64,000 bases of DNA, from NCBI RefSeq assembly GCF_001039005.1, contig NZ_LDWR01000055.1, positions 62,001-126,000 on the forward strand, read 5' to 3'. Positions 34,788 through 43,180 of this stretch are shown here, piece after piece (within the stretch, counting starts at the first letter, position 1; every line of letters begins with the position of its first letter). The notes under the pieces are model-generated. The model was not told where the DNA came from and did not search any database. It was given only the letters and a program-made list of their open reading frames with translations. Origin of the DNA: Burkholderia cepacia. GTDB lineage: Bacteria; Pseudomonadota; Gammaproteobacteria; Burkholderiales; Burkholderiaceae. A program made the position numbers and the translations under genes.

Positions 34788-35879
34788 TCAGCTCGCGTGG
34801 TCGGTATGCACGGTCACGACCGCGGACAAGCCGGGGCGCAGCACGTGTTCGAGGCCCGGCTGCGGATCGAGATGCACGCGCACGGGCACGCGCTGCACGA
34901 TCTTCGTGAAGTTGCCGGTCGCGTTCTCGGGCGGCAGCACGCTGAAGGTCGCGCCAGTCGCGGGCGCGACGCTGTCGACGCGGCCGTGCAGGCGCGTGCT
35001 CGACGCATCGAGCGACACGTCGACGCGATCGCCCGCGCGCATCTTGCGAAGCTGGTCTTCCTTGAAGTTCGCATCGATCCACAGCCCCGAAGCGGGCACG
35101 ACCGTCAGCAGCGGCACGCCGACGTTCGCGAGCATGCCGACGCGGCCGGTGCGGTTGCCCACGTAACCGTCGACCGGCGAGCGGATCGTCGTGTATTCGA
35201 CGTTGAGCGCCGCGACGCGCTGCGCGGCCAGCGCGGTGTTCACGCGGGCGTGCGCATCGGCGAGCTGCGCGCCGAGCACGTCGAGCTGCCGCTTCGACGC
35301 GAGCAGCGCGGCATCGCTGCGTTCGACGGCCGCGCCGGCCTTCGAATAATCGGCGTCCGCGCGCTCGACGATCTGGTTCGACACGGCGTCGGATTTCACG
35401 AGCTCGCGGTAGCGCACGCGGTCCGATGCGGCGCGCGTCAGTTCGGCCGACGACGCGTTCTTGTCCGCCGCTTGCTGGCCGATCACCGCGTATTGCAGTT
35501 GCTGCTTCGCTTCGAGTTCGGTCACGGCGGAGCGCGCGCTGTCGACTTCGGCGCTGGCCTGCGCGAGCTTCGCATCGTAGTCGCGCGCATCGAGCTGCAC
35601 GAGCACGTCGCCGGCCTTCACGCGCTGGTTGTCGGTCACGAGAATCCGGTCGACGAAGCCGTTGACCTTCGGCGCGAGCACCGTCACGTCGCCGCCGACA
35701 TACGCATCGTCGGTGCTTTCCTGGAAGCGCAGCACGAACAGCCAGTCGAGCGTGGCCGCGACAACCACGACGACGACGGCGCCCACCGCGATGCGCATCC
35801 ACGGCACGCGACGTTGCTGCTTCGCCGGCCGGTCGATTGTGGCTGCTTCGCGGGAGGCAGCGGCTTGGGTCGTATCCAT
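34788..35879 (-). CDS. emrA: Membrane-fusion protein of tripartite efflux pump (EmrA/HlyD family)
   Basis: A 363-residue adaptor. A cytoplasmic tail precedes one TM (about 29-48), then the split lipoyl motif (VTVLAPKVNGFVDRILVTDN early, TIRSPVDGYVGNRTGRVG late) around a coiled-coil hairpin (about 100-200) and a beta-barrel ending. It bridges EmrB to the outer-membrane channel. It is the first structural gene after the MarR repressor. A TGTATATGCAC site lies about 10 bp upstream of its start. Confidence 0.91.
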   Translation of the reverse strand: MDTTQAAASREAATIDRPAKQQRRVPWMRIAVGAVVVVVVAATLDWLFVLRFQESTDDAYVGGDVTVLAPKVNGFVDRILVTDNQRVKAGDVLVQLDARDYDAKLAQASAEVDSARSAVTELEAKQQLQYAVIGQQAADKNASSAELTRAASDRVRYRELVKSDAVSNQIVERADADYSKAGAAVERSDAALLASKRQLDVLGAQLADAHARVNTALAAQRVAALNVEYTTIRSPVDGYVGNRTGRVGMLANVGVPLLTVVPASGLWIDANFKEDQLRKMRAGDRVDVSLDASSTRLHGRVDSVAPATGATFSVLPPENATGNFTKIVQRVPVRVHLDPQPGLEHVLRPGLSAVVTVHTDHAS

Positions 35880-35890
35880 CGATTCACCTA

Positions 35891-35901
35891 TGTATATGCA
35901 C
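35891..35901 (+). promoter_or_regulatory. MarR-type operator, site A
   Basis: TGTATATGCAC between the MarR and emrA-like genes, starting 12 bp upstream of the emrA start codon. It matches sites B and C at 10 and 9 of 11 positions, with consensus TGYATRTGCAC. Likely binding site of one or both paralogous MarR proteins. Confidence 0.5.
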
Positions 35902-35943
35902 TTATTGAGACGATCGACGACGCGTCGTCGATCGGGAAAGGGG

Positions 35944-36375
35944 CTAGCGTTCCGGCAGGTTGTGCGTGATCCGGAACAATTCGTCTCTCAGCCGGGCCGC
36001 CTGCGTCGGGCCGAAGCGCCGTTCGAACGCTTCCTGGGCGGCGAGCCAGTGCACGTGCGCGTCGGCGATCTTCGTTTCGCCGTGCGCGGTCAGCGCGAAC
36101 GTCTGGCGGCGGTACGGCGGCTCGATCCGTCCCGTCACCAGCGCCGCGCCGACGAGAGGCTTGAGCGCGCGTAGCAGCGCGGTGCGCTCGATCACCAGCA
36201 CGGACGACAGCGCCGACATCGTCAGGTCCGGCCGGTCGCGCAGCAACGCGAGAATGCTGTACTGCGACGGCGTGACGCCCGCCTGCGACAGGTAACGCTC
36301 GTAGAACTGCGAGATCCGGCGGGCGGCTTGCCGGACCGCGAAGCAATCGTCATCGGTGAGCGTAGTGTTGTGCAT
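35944..36375 (-). CDS. MarR-family regulator of the efflux operon
   Basis: A 143-residue winged-helix protein (from ATG 36375). The core is VTPSQYSILALLRDRPDLTM, then SALSSVLVIERTALLRALKPL and the wing segment. Its whole length is clearly paralogous to the MarR protein at 37516 (VTPxQxSI, ERTALLRALKPL versus DRTTLLRALKPL). The first gene of a marR-emrA-emrB-OMF operon, so it is likely an EmrR-like repressor released by an aromatic ligand. GTG 36381 is an alternative start. A palindrome, CATGTGCACATG, covers its start codon, which suggests autorepression. Confidence 0.88.
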   Translation of the reverse strand: MHNTTLTDDDCFAVRQAARRISQFYERYLSQAGVTPSQYSILALLRDRPDLTMSALSSVLVIERTALLRALKPLVGAALVTGRIEPPYRRQTFALTAHGETKIADAHVHWLAAQEAFERRFGPTQAARLRDELFRITHNLPER

Positions 36376-36384
36376 GTGCACATG
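36371..36384. promoter_or_regulatory. MarR-type operator, site B, over the marR start codon
   Basis: TGCATGTGCAC (36371-36381) matches sites A and C, and it overlaps a perfect 12-bp palindrome CATGTGCACATG (36373-36384). The ATG of the MarR gene lies inside the palindrome. A bound dimer here would block transcription or translation initiation of its own gene. Confidence 0.5.
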
Positions 36385-36482
36385 TTAGGGGCTGCGGTGA
36401 CGCGAAGCGATGGCCGGGGCTGGATCAGATTGGTGTCGTGGCTGTACCAATCGGCGGCAGGCCGGCGCGTCCGGGCGCCGGA

Positions 36483-37403
36483 TCAGGCCGCAGCCGGAAC
36501 GATCCCGCCTTCGCGGTCGCAATAGGCGGCCGTGTAGTCGATGAACGCCTTGACCTTCGCGGGCAGCAGCGCGCGGTTCGCGTACGCGAGCTTGATCTCG
36601 ACGAACGCATCGACGAGATCGGCGTTCGCGAGCAACTGCACGAGCGCACCCGACGCGAGTTCGGCTTCGACGAGCGTTTTCGGGACGACGCCGATGCCGA
36701 AGTCGTGCTTCACCATTTCGCGATTGAAGACGGGGCTGTTCGACGAGATGTCGAAGCGGTACGGCAGGGTCAGCGTGTCGCCGTCGACGCGAAACGACAG
36801 CGCGGGCCGTCGCAGCGACGGCGACAGCGGCACGAACGGATGATCGGCCAGGTCGGCCGGCGTCTCGGGGCGCGAATGCGCGCGCAGATACGCGGGCGTT
36901 GCGACGATCACGACCGGAATGCGCTCGACCAGCCGCACGACGGTCGTTTCGCTCGTCAGCATGTACGGCACGACGATGCCGATGTCGTAGCCTTCGCCGA
37001 CGAGATCGACCGGGCGCTCGGTCAGCGTGACGTCGAGGCGGATCTTCGGATGTGCGCTCTTGAAGCCGGCGATCAGCGGCACGAGCCGGTTCAGCGCGGC
37101 GGTCGTGTGCGCGACGAGGCGCAGCAGGCCTTCGGGCTCGCGGGTTTGCGACTGCGCTTCCACTTCGAGCGCGTCGAGTTCGTCGAGCACGGCCGCGCAG
37201 CGCTCGTAGATACGCTCGGCCGTTTCGGTCAGCGACACCTGGCGCGTGGTCCGGTGCAGCAGCCGGCTGCCGAAGCGCGCCTCCAGATCCGCAACCGCAC
37301 GCGACACGACAGGCCGCGCGAGGCCGTGCATGTCGGCGGCGCGCGTGAAGCTGCGCATCTCCACCACCGACCGGAAGATCCGCAGCTTGTCGATGTAGTC
37401 CAT
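36483..37403 (-). CDS. LysR-family transcriptional regulator
   Basis: A 306-residue LysR protein: MDYIDKLRIFRSVVEMRSFT, RAADMHGLARPVVSRAVADL, then RFGSRLLHRTTRQVSLTETA. The effector domain carries IRLDVTLTERPVDLVGEGYD. The start at 37403 is the conserved one. It is divergent from the second MarR gene (112 bp apart, with operator site C between) and lies 108 bp upstream of the first MarR gene on the same strand. Its position suggests it belongs to the same control circuit as the efflux pump. Confidence 0.9.
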   Translation of the reverse strand: MDYIDKLRIFRSVVEMRSFTRAADMHGLARPVVSRAVADLEARFGSRLLHRTTRQVSLTETAERIYERCAAVLDELDALEVEAQSQTREPEGLLRLVAHTTAALNRLVPLIAGFKSAHPKIRLDVTLTERPVDLVGEGYDIGIVVPYMLTSETTVVRLVERIPVVIVATPAYLRAHSRPETPADLADHPFVPLSPSLRRPALSFRVDGDTLTLPYRFDISSNSPVFNREMVKHDFGIGVVPKTLVEAELASGALVQLLANADLVDAFVEIKLAYANRALLPAKVKAFIDYTAAYCDREGGIVPAAA

Positions 37404-37488
37404 GTCCGTCTCCTTGACGCGATGGCGGGGCGCCGGATGCGCTCGGCCGGCCGCCGGCCCTGTTACGGCGGAGTGTACATTGACTTTA

Positions 37489-37499
37489 TGCATATGCAC
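37489..37499 (+). promoter_or_regulatory. MarR-type operator, site C, in divergent promoter
   Basis: TGCATATGCAC, containing the perfect palindrome TGCATATGCA, 16 bp upstream of the second MarR start and 85 bp from the divergent LysR start. Flanks extend the match to site A (TATGxATATGCACxTA). Confidence 0.5.
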
Positions 37500-37515
37500 A
37501 TATAAATTGCGAAGC

Positions 37516-37944
37516 ATGAACGACATCAAGATTGCCCAAGCGTGCAACTGCCTCGCGCTGCGTCAGGCGGCGCGTTTCGTCACGCAACTGTACGAACGCC
37601 ATCTGGCCCCGGTCGGCGTCACGCCCGCGCAGTTCTCGATCATGGTGAACCTGACGCATCGGCCCGGCCTGTTGATGAGCGAACTCGCCGAGGCGCTCGT
37701 GATGGATCGCACGACGCTGCTGCGCGCGCTGAAGCCGTTGCAGCGCGATGGTTTTGTTGCGACGGCCGCGTCCGAACACGATGCACGCGCGCATGCGCTG
37801 AGCCTCACGAAGCTCGGCGAGCGCACGTTCGCGCAAGCGAAGGTCGCGTGGCAGGCCGCGCAGGACGAATTCGAGACGCAGTTCGGCCAGGGCCGTGCGA
37901 AGGCGCTGCGCGATGAACTGTTCAGCCTCACCGCGCAACGCTAG
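37516..37944 (+). CDS. MarR-family regulator, paralogue of the efflux repressor
   Basis: A 142-residue MarR protein: LALRQAARFVTQLYERHLAP, VTPAQFSIMVNLTHRPGLLM, DRTTLLRALKPLQRDGF. It aligns end to end with the protein at 35944-36375, including the C-terminal RAKALRDELFSLT versus ARLRDELFRITH. Duplication of a local repressor with retention of the same operator motif is the simple reading. It is divergent from the LysR gene. No structural gene follows directly; the next gene (aconitase X) is 230 bp away. Confidence 0.88.
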   Translation: MNDIKIAQACNCLALRQAARFVTQLYERHLAPVGVTPAQFSIMVNLTHRPGLLMSELAEALVMDRTTLLRALKPLQRDGFVATAASEHDARAHALSLTKLGERTFAQAKVAWQAAQDEFETQFGQGRAKALRDELFSLTAQR

Positions 37945-38174
37945 ACGGGCAGGCTGTCGGACGGCGTCGCACGTTGCAGAGAACTGGAGCGGAATTCGAG
38001 CCATCGGCCGCTTTGAGCGGGCCGGAGTGCGGAGATCAGCGCATTCCGGATCGTAAATTGGTTTTGAATCTGCCCGGATCGATGGCGATCTGGACAGTTT
38101 TTATTTCCAGTTGTAGAGTCCTCTGACGGATTTCACGGGCCGGCGCCGCCGGTACGAGTCACGAGGAGCAACCG

Positions 38175-39422
38175 ATGCTGCAGTTGAGTGACCGCGACGA
38201 CGCAATGTTGCGCGGGGATTTCGGCGACGGCGTCGCCCGCGCGATGCGGATCGTCGCGCGCACGGCGCACGTGATGTCCGCGCCGCACCTGATCGACATC
38301 ACGTCCGCGCATATCGACGGTTGTCTTTACCACGGCCAGACCAGCCTCGATTTCGTCGAGTATTTCGTCCACACCGGCGCGAAGGTCGCGGTGCCGACCA
38401 CCTTGAACGTCGGGTCGCTCGACCTGATCCATCCCGAGCTGTACCACGGCGACCGCACGATCCAGCGCGACGCGCAGCGCCTGATGGACGCGCATCTGCA
38501 GCTCGGCTGCGAATCGAGCTTCACGTGCGCGCCGTATCAGTTGAAGCATCGTCCCGCGAAAGGCGAGCAGATCGCGTGGGCGGAATCCAATGCGATCGTG
38601 TTCGCGAACTCGGTGCTCGGCGCGCGCACGAGCCGGTATGGCGATTTCCTCGATCTGGCCGCCGCGATCACCGGGCGCGCACCGTATGCGGGGCTGCACG
38701 TCGAAGCGAACCGCGCCGCACGGATCGTGTTCAACGCGCCGGATTTCAGTCACCTGCCGTCGCGCGACATCCATTTCGCCGCGCTCGGCCTGGCTGTCGG
38801 CAAGATCGCGGGCGCGGTCGTGCCGGCGATCGTCGGGCTGCCGGCGGATACCACCGAAGACGAACTCAAGGCACTGGGCGCGGCCGCCGCATCGAGCGGG
38901 GCTGTCGCGCTGTTCCATGCGGTCGGCGTGACGCCCGAGGCGCCGACGCTCGACGCCGCATTGCACGGCCGCGCGGCGCAACGCACGGTCGATGTTTCGA
39001 TGGCCGATCTCGACGAGATTCGCCGCACGCTGAACCACGGCGCGGACGGTGATGAACTCGTCGCGGTGGCGCTCGGCACGCCGCATTTCTCGCTCGCCGA
39101 ATTCCGCACGCTCGACGGGCTGCTCGACGCATTCGACGGCAAGCCGGCCTGCGACTTCTACGTGAACACGAGCCGGTTCATTTTGTGGGAACTGGGCGAA
39201 ACCGGCCTCGCGGACAAGTTCGCCGCGCGCGGCATCCAGATCGTCGTCGACACCTGCACGTACATCACGCCCGTAATGAAGCAACTGTCGGGGCTGGTGA
39301 TGACCAACTCGGGGAAATGGGCGTCGTATGCGCCCGCGAACATCGGCGTGACGGTGGCGTACGGCAGCATGCGCGAATGCGTGCGATCGGCGTTCGAAGG
39401 AAAGGTGCGATTCGATGACTGA
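38175..39422 (+). CDS. Aconitase X large (catalytic) subunit
   Basis: A 415-residue DUF521 protein. Characteristic segments: LIDITSAHIDGCLYHGQTSL, FVHTGAKVAVPTTLNVGSLD, LGCESSFTCAPYQ with cluster Cys, WAESNAIVFANSVLGARTSR, and VVDTCTYITP with another cluster Cys. AcnX proteins with separate subunits include cis-3-hydroxy-L-proline dehydratase, which makes delta-1-pyrroline-2-carboxylate through an Fe-S cluster. It overlaps the small-subunit gene by eight bases. ATG 38175 follows GAGGAGCAACCG. Substrate is inferred from the family, not shown. Confidence 0.87.
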   Translation: MLQLSDRDDAMLRGDFGDGVARAMRIVARTAHVMSAPHLIDITSAHIDGCLYHGQTSLDFVEYFVHTGAKVAVPTTLNVGSLDLIHPELYHGDRTIQRDAQRLMDAHLQLGCESSFTCAPYQLKHRPAKGEQIAWAESNAIVFANSVLGARTSRYGDFLDLAAAITGRAPYAGLHVEANRAARIVFNAPDFSHLPSRDIHFAALGLAVGKIAGAVVPAIVGLPADTTEDELKALGAAAASSGAVALFHAVGVTPEAPTLDAALHGRAAQRTVDVSMADLDEIRRTLNHGADGDELVAVALGTPHFSLAEFRTLDGLLDAFDGKPACDFYVNTSRFILWELGETGLADKFAARGIQIVVDTCTYITPVMKQLSGLVMTNSGKWASYAPANIGVTVAYGSMRECVRSAFEGKVRFDD

Positions 39423-39894
39423 AGCAACGGGCAAGGGTTTGACGGGCGATACGCTCGTGCCGGGCAGCGCGTGCGCGCGCCCGTTCGTGCTCGACAAGCC
39501 GCTCAGCTTCTGGGGCGGCTACGACTCGGGCGCGGGCAAGATCGTCGATCGCGGGCATCCGCAAGCTGGCGCGAGTCTCGCCGGCAAGGTGATGGTGATG
39601 CCGCACGCGAAGGGTTCGAGTTCGAGCAGCAGCGTGCTCGCGGAAGCCGTGCGCAACGGCACGGGGCCGGTTGCGATCGTGCTGAAGGAGCGCGACCTGA
39701 TCATCTCGATCGGCGCGATCGTGGCCGCCGAGCTGTATGCGATCGCGGTGCCGGTGGTGTGCGTGACAGATGACGTTTACGACGCAATCGTCGCCGCAAC
39801 GGGCGACGTGCGGATCGATGCGGGCGAGGGGGATGGTGGCGCGCGGATTTATCTCGGCGACGATGCGCAGTCGCGCGGATCCGATTTGACCTGA
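39415..39894 (+). CDS. Aconitase X small (swivel) subunit, DUF126
   Basis: A 159-residue protein with the swivelling domain of AcnX: LDKPLSFWGGYDSGAGKIVD, then MVMPHAKGSSSSSSVLAEAV with the Ser-rich substrate-phosphate-type loop, and GAIVAAELYAIAVPVVCV. It overlaps the large subunit gene (39415-39422) and completes the two-chain enzyme. Being split, rather than fused, is typical of many proteobacterial AcnX pairs. Confidence 0.87.
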   Translation: MTEATGKGLTGDTLVPGSACARPFVLDKPLSFWGGYDSGAGKIVDRGHPQAGASLAGKVMVMPHAKGSSSSSSVLAEAVRNGTGPVAIVLKERDLIISIGAIVAAELYAIAVPVVCVTDDVYDAIVAATGDVRIDAGEGDGGARIYLGDDAQSRGSDLT

Positions 39895-39991
39895 ACGAGC
39901 GGCGCGCGCTGACGGAGAGGCAGGCGGTGACCGCGGCGCTGCAATCCGGGGCGTGCTTCGTTCGCTCGCGCAGTGGCCGCGCCCGGCACGA

Positions 39992-40594
39992 TCAGATGAT
40001 GCGCACGTGCCGGGTTTCTTCCTGCGTGAGCGAGAGCGCCGTCGTTGCCGCGGTCATTTCGCGTTTGCCGCCCGGCTGCGCCAGTCTTCTGATTTCGGGC
40101 CACAGGATCACGCCGAACAGGATGCGCAGGATCGCACTCAGCACGCCCAATCCGATTGCACACGCGCTGATCAGCGCGAACACGTCGAACATCGTATCCG
40201 TGCTGAGCGTCACCACGGATACGATCCCGCTGACCACCGCGGCGGCGACCACGCAGCCGAGCATGACGGTGACGTCGGCCCGGGCGCTGGCGACTTTGGC
40301 GGGGCGCAGCAAATAAGTCGAACCGTCGGTCATGTTGCGGATGCCATAGACGATCTGGCGATCCTGGCCGTCGACACAGGCGATGTTCAATCGATCGCCG
40401 TTGGCGATGAACAGGCGCGTCGTCCCGTTGGTCCTGAACATGAGCGGAGACGCGGGCGAATCGAGGTGAAGCGTAATTTCCTCGATACTTTGCGTGGTCC
40501 AGCCCAGGTTGTTGCTCCAGACCTTCGTCTCGATCGATTGCTGGCCGATTGCCGTCACGCGGCCCGAGACGGTCTGCATCGCGTGGTTCGTCAT
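39992..40594 (-). CDS. Small membrane protein of unknown function (second of pair)
   Basis: A 200-residue protein. The N-terminal part (about 1-100) is soluble and beta-rich (SGRVTAIGQQSIETKVWSNN, TTRLFIANGDRLNIACVDG). Two TM helices follow (about 107-133 and 136-163), with a cytoplasmic tail. It starts at 40594 within the stop of the upstream gene (ATGA), so the two are translationally coupled and probably form one complex. No family recognised. The longer frame to 41392 is a GC artefact running through the partner gene in another frame. Confidence 0.72.
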   Translation of the reverse strand: MTNHAMQTVSGRVTAIGQQSIETKVWSNNLGWTTQSIEEITLHLDSPASPLMFRTNGTTRLFIANGDRLNIACVDGQDRQIVYGIRNMTDGSTYLLRPAKVASARADVTVMLGCVVAAAVVSGIVSVVTLSTDTMFDVFALISACAIGLGVLSAILRILFGVILWPEIRRLAQPGGKREMTAATTALSLTQEETRHVRII

Positions 40595-41136
40595 GGGCGG
40601 CTCCGCTCCACGTCGAAACCGGACGGTGCGCCGGGCCAGCTCTGCTGGGCTTCGCGTCGCTGCGGCTGGAAGATCAGGTCGGACAAGCCGCCGATGGCGA
40701 GCAGGGTGCCCATCAGCGTCACGATGCCCGCGACAGTGGCCAGTGCCGAGACGAACGCCCAGCCCGAATGAAGTGCCGCGGCAGCGAGCCCCATGCTCAG
40801 CACGAGCAGGCACGACGCCCAGGCTAGAAGCGACAGGTTCCGCCGCGTTTGCGCGACCACGTCGTACGGCGCGATCGCCAGCTTGTCGCTCCTGATCCAC
40901 GCGATCCGGCGACGGCCGCGATGCTCGAATGTGCACGCGCGCACCGGCATGCCGGGCTTCAGTTGTTCGATCTGCTTGAACGCGTCCTCGTCGACGTCGC
41001 TGGCCGTGACGAAGTAGCAGACGTTCTGCATCGTCACGCGGTATGACGGGGTCTTCCTGATATCGGCCTTGACTCGGATGAGGTTGGTATCGACACGGTC
41101 GATCGTGGCCTCGATCAGGGTGGTGCGATTGGGCAT
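40591..41136 (-). CDS. Small membrane protein of unknown function (first of pair)
   Basis: A 181-residue protein. An N-terminal OB-like beta domain (LIEATIDRVDTNLIRVKADI, TMQNVCYFVTASDVDEDAFK) leads to EHRGRRRIAWIRSDKLAIAP and two TM helices (about 102-124 and 126-150). It has the same plan as its partner: a beta domain then two membrane spans. A decayed copy of residues about 70-107 lies at 46437-46575, downstream of an AraC gene. A fragment of an AraC gene lies just upstream here. Confidence 0.72.
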   Translation of the reverse strand: MPNRTTLIEATIDRVDTNLIRVKADIRKTPSYRVTMQNVCYFVTASDVDEDAFKQIEQLKPGMPVRACTFEHRGRRRIAWIRSDKLAIAPYDVVAQTRRNLSLLAWASCLLVLSMGLAAAALHSGWAFVSALATVAGIVTLMGTLLAIGGLSDLIFQPQRREAQQSWPGAPSGFDVERSRP

Positions 41137-41249
41137 GGGTCGGAGCGGGCGCCGGTTCGCGCAGCGTCGTTTTGATGTGGCGCCCATCATACGCCAACGC
41201 TTTCGGTTGTATGCCCGATATGGTCGGGCGACGGGTTGCCCGACACGTG

Positions 41250-41428
41250 ATGCTGAAATCCGCGTGCACGTGCTCGACCTGCATGCGTGTCCGCCAGTGC
41301 GCGACTTCGTCGGCGAGCGGCAGCGGCCGGTCGAGCACGTCGCGCGCGATCGACAGCACATGTGCAGTGCATGTGAAATCGGCCGGCGGCAACGTATCGC
41401 GATAGCCTGCGAAACAGGCGGGTTCCGG
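41250..41428 (-). pseudogene. Fragment of an AraC-family regulator gene
   Basis: Read on the minus strand, this stretch encodes about 50-60 residues (PEPACFAGYRDTLPPADF, then IARDVLDRPLPLADEVAHW) that align closely with the intact AraC protein at 46604-47686 (PEPAYFARYRDQLPPVEF, VARDVLDWPLPLADEVAH). There is no start, and the rest of the AraC gene is missing on both sides. The right end changes abruptly at GGTTCCGG. It lies just upstream of the membrane-protein pair. Confidence 0.72.
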
Positions 41429-41442
41429 TCACGCGAGTTGCT

Positions 41443-42426
41443 TCAGTTCGCGGATCGGGTTCGATTCCAGTCTGGCTGATGACTTGCTCCTGCTCGGGCA
41501 GCGTCTCGATCGTTCAGATATCGAGCTAGCACGCACGCGAAATCGGGCGCTAATCGTTCATTGATGTATCGGCCAAAATCGTGTCGGCACAGGCGCTTCG
41601 CGAAAAATTCGGCGATGTAGCGCCTGCCACCTTCGCTCGTGCTCAGGTCGTGCTTATCGGTAGTCGCAGGTTTCGTCGCATGAGCGGGAGTACGCCGAAT
41701 CAGCGCGATCGCATACGGTCGTACCGATGATGCACGTGCGTCACCGTCGCGCAGTGCCTGCTGCTTCTGCGCGTCGGTGATCACGCGTCCGTCGACGGAT
41801 TCCCACGCACGCACATCGTCCGGGATTGTCGGCGTTGCCGGGGAATGCCCGAAAGGGGATGCGGCGAAGATGGCACAGGCAAATTGCACCACTTCGTCGT
41901 CGGTGGTTTCGGCGAGGATGCGGGCAGACGTTCCGATTTCATTCATGCGGGCTTCGGTCAGCGCGTCAAAGCGGCTCGCTTTCGAACGCGTCCGCTTGCC
42001 GTCAGCCGTGTCCGTGGCGAAAGTGCGTTCGCGCGCAGGGTGAGCATCACTGTCCGCTGCTTTGCTCGTCAGTTCGGGAGCCGGCCTTTTTTCGTCGGCG
42101 TGCGTGGCGAACATGGCGTACGGCTTATAGGCGTCGCTGATCGCGAGCAGCCACCAGTCGGACGGTGGCACGGGGTTCCACAGCGAAATGCCTTCGCCCC
42201 GCACGAAATAGGCGTCGACGGCCGGATGATCGTCGGGCTCGGATTCAAGAAGGAGGACCGACGTCTTGATCCTGGCCCGGGCCTTGAGCGCGGCCCATTC
42301 CGTCGAGCCGCAGCGTGTGGTGCGGTTGAGCGTGACGTCGAGGAAGTGGCGAAGGTCCGGGTGCATGAAACAGCCGTTCTTGTCACGAATGACGGGAATC
42401 GGTTGAAGAATGTTTCTGGTGGTCAT
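41443..42426 (-). CDS. Unknown soluble protein
   Basis: A 327-residue protein with no family I recognise. The N-terminal part is folded-looking (IPVIRDKNGCFMHPDLRHFL, WWLLAISDAYKPYAMFATH). A middle stretch (about 115-150) is charged and low-complexity. The C-terminal part has RRYIAEFFAKRLCRHDFGRY. No signal or TM. Its start lies 44 bp inside the end of the upstream gene, so the two are co-translated. Codon use is less GC-rich than core neighbours. Confidence 0.62.
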   Translation of the reverse strand: MTTRNILQPIPVIRDKNGCFMHPDLRHFLDVTLNRTTRCGSTEWAALKARARIKTSVLLLESEPDDHPAVDAYFVRGEGISLWNPVPPSDWWLLAISDAYKPYAMFATHADEKRPAPELTSKAADSDAHPARERTFATDTADGKRTRSKASRFDALTEARMNEIGTSARILAETTDDEVVQFACAIFAASPFGHSPATPTIPDDVRAWESVDGRVITDAQKQQALRDGDARASSVRPYAIALIRRTPAHATKPATTDKHDLSTSEGGRRYIAEFFAKRLCRHDFGRYINERLAPDFACVLARYLNDRDAARAGASHQPDWNRTRSAN

Positions 42427-43180
42427 GGTGGTCGTCGGGCTTGGGAATCGGGAGTGCGAGGATTTCGTCGATCTTCTGAATGTAGACTTCGGCGGCCGTC
42501 AGGATGAAGCCATCGGCACGCCAGCGATTGACGTTCTCGATCATGAAGACCCTGGCCGACGGAATGTTCTTCGCGAAAAGTTCGATCAGGGCGGCGCGGC
42601 TGGCATCGCTGTCGGCGATCGCCCATTCCCGGTCATCCTGAACGATCTCGAAGCCGCGCTCGCGCAACCTATCCATCCGTGACGCATCGTTGCGTTTGTC
42701 GGAGGCCGGCATATCCGGGTCGAGGATCGGGAAGCCCCCGTTGAGCCGAAACGAGAACTTGCCGTGACAGACACCGTATGCACCGAATTCGAGATCGTGC
42801 ACGTAACCGAGCCCGTCGCGGTTCCACCACCTTTTGAGGTGCTGCGCGATGTTCTTGATGGCGTTTTGAATTGCCTCACGGGGCACAGTGTTGCCAAGCT
42901 GCGTCTCCAGATCACGGATGCGCATGTTGGCTGCACGAAGGTCTGCGCAGTGCTGCTCACGCTCCTTCGAACTGACAGTTTCGACGCCGATCGTTCTGCA
43001 CAGACCGGCAAGATTGAACTCGGCCACTTTGACGCAGTCGGTGGCGAGTTCGAGTTGAATGTCGCGCCCCTCCTTAATGAGGCCAAGCACCGCGCCGATC
43101 GCGTAAGAGATATCAGCAATTTTCTTCTGCGCGACGGCAAGCTGATCTGCGGATAGATGGAGGATTGTTTCAGTGGTCAT
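42383..43180 (-). CDS. Unknown soluble protein
   Basis: A 265-residue protein. The first half is helical with a coiled-coil-like stretch (EREQHCADLRAANMRIRDLE). The second half has GKFSFRLNGGFPILDPDMP and VFMIENVNRWRADGFILTAA. The tail is His/Asp-rich (KPDDHHDHQKHSSTDSRHS). Not recognised; the plan resembles phage or plasmid accessory proteins. It overlaps the following gene by 44 bp and sits in a cassette bounded by remnants of the AraC/membrane-protein locus. Confidence 0.62.
   Translation of the reverse strand: MTTETILHLSADQLAVAQKKIADISYAIGAVLGLIKEGRDIQLELATDCVKVAEFNLAGLCRTIGVETVSSKEREQHCADLRAANMRIRDLETQLGNTVPREAIQNAIKNIAQHLKRWWNRDGLGYVHDLEFGAYGVCHGKFSFRLNGGFPILDPDMPASDKRNDASRMDRLRERGFEIVQDDREWAIADSDASRAALIELFAKNIPSARVFMIENVNRWRADGFILTAAEVYIQKIDEILALPIPKPDDHHDHQKHSSTDSRHS

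Noticed and set aside
33188-34909. A 573-residue plus-strand frame opposite emrB
   Set aside because: Composition dominated by Arg, His, Asp and Glu, no domain, and lies antisense to a clear 14-TM transporter.
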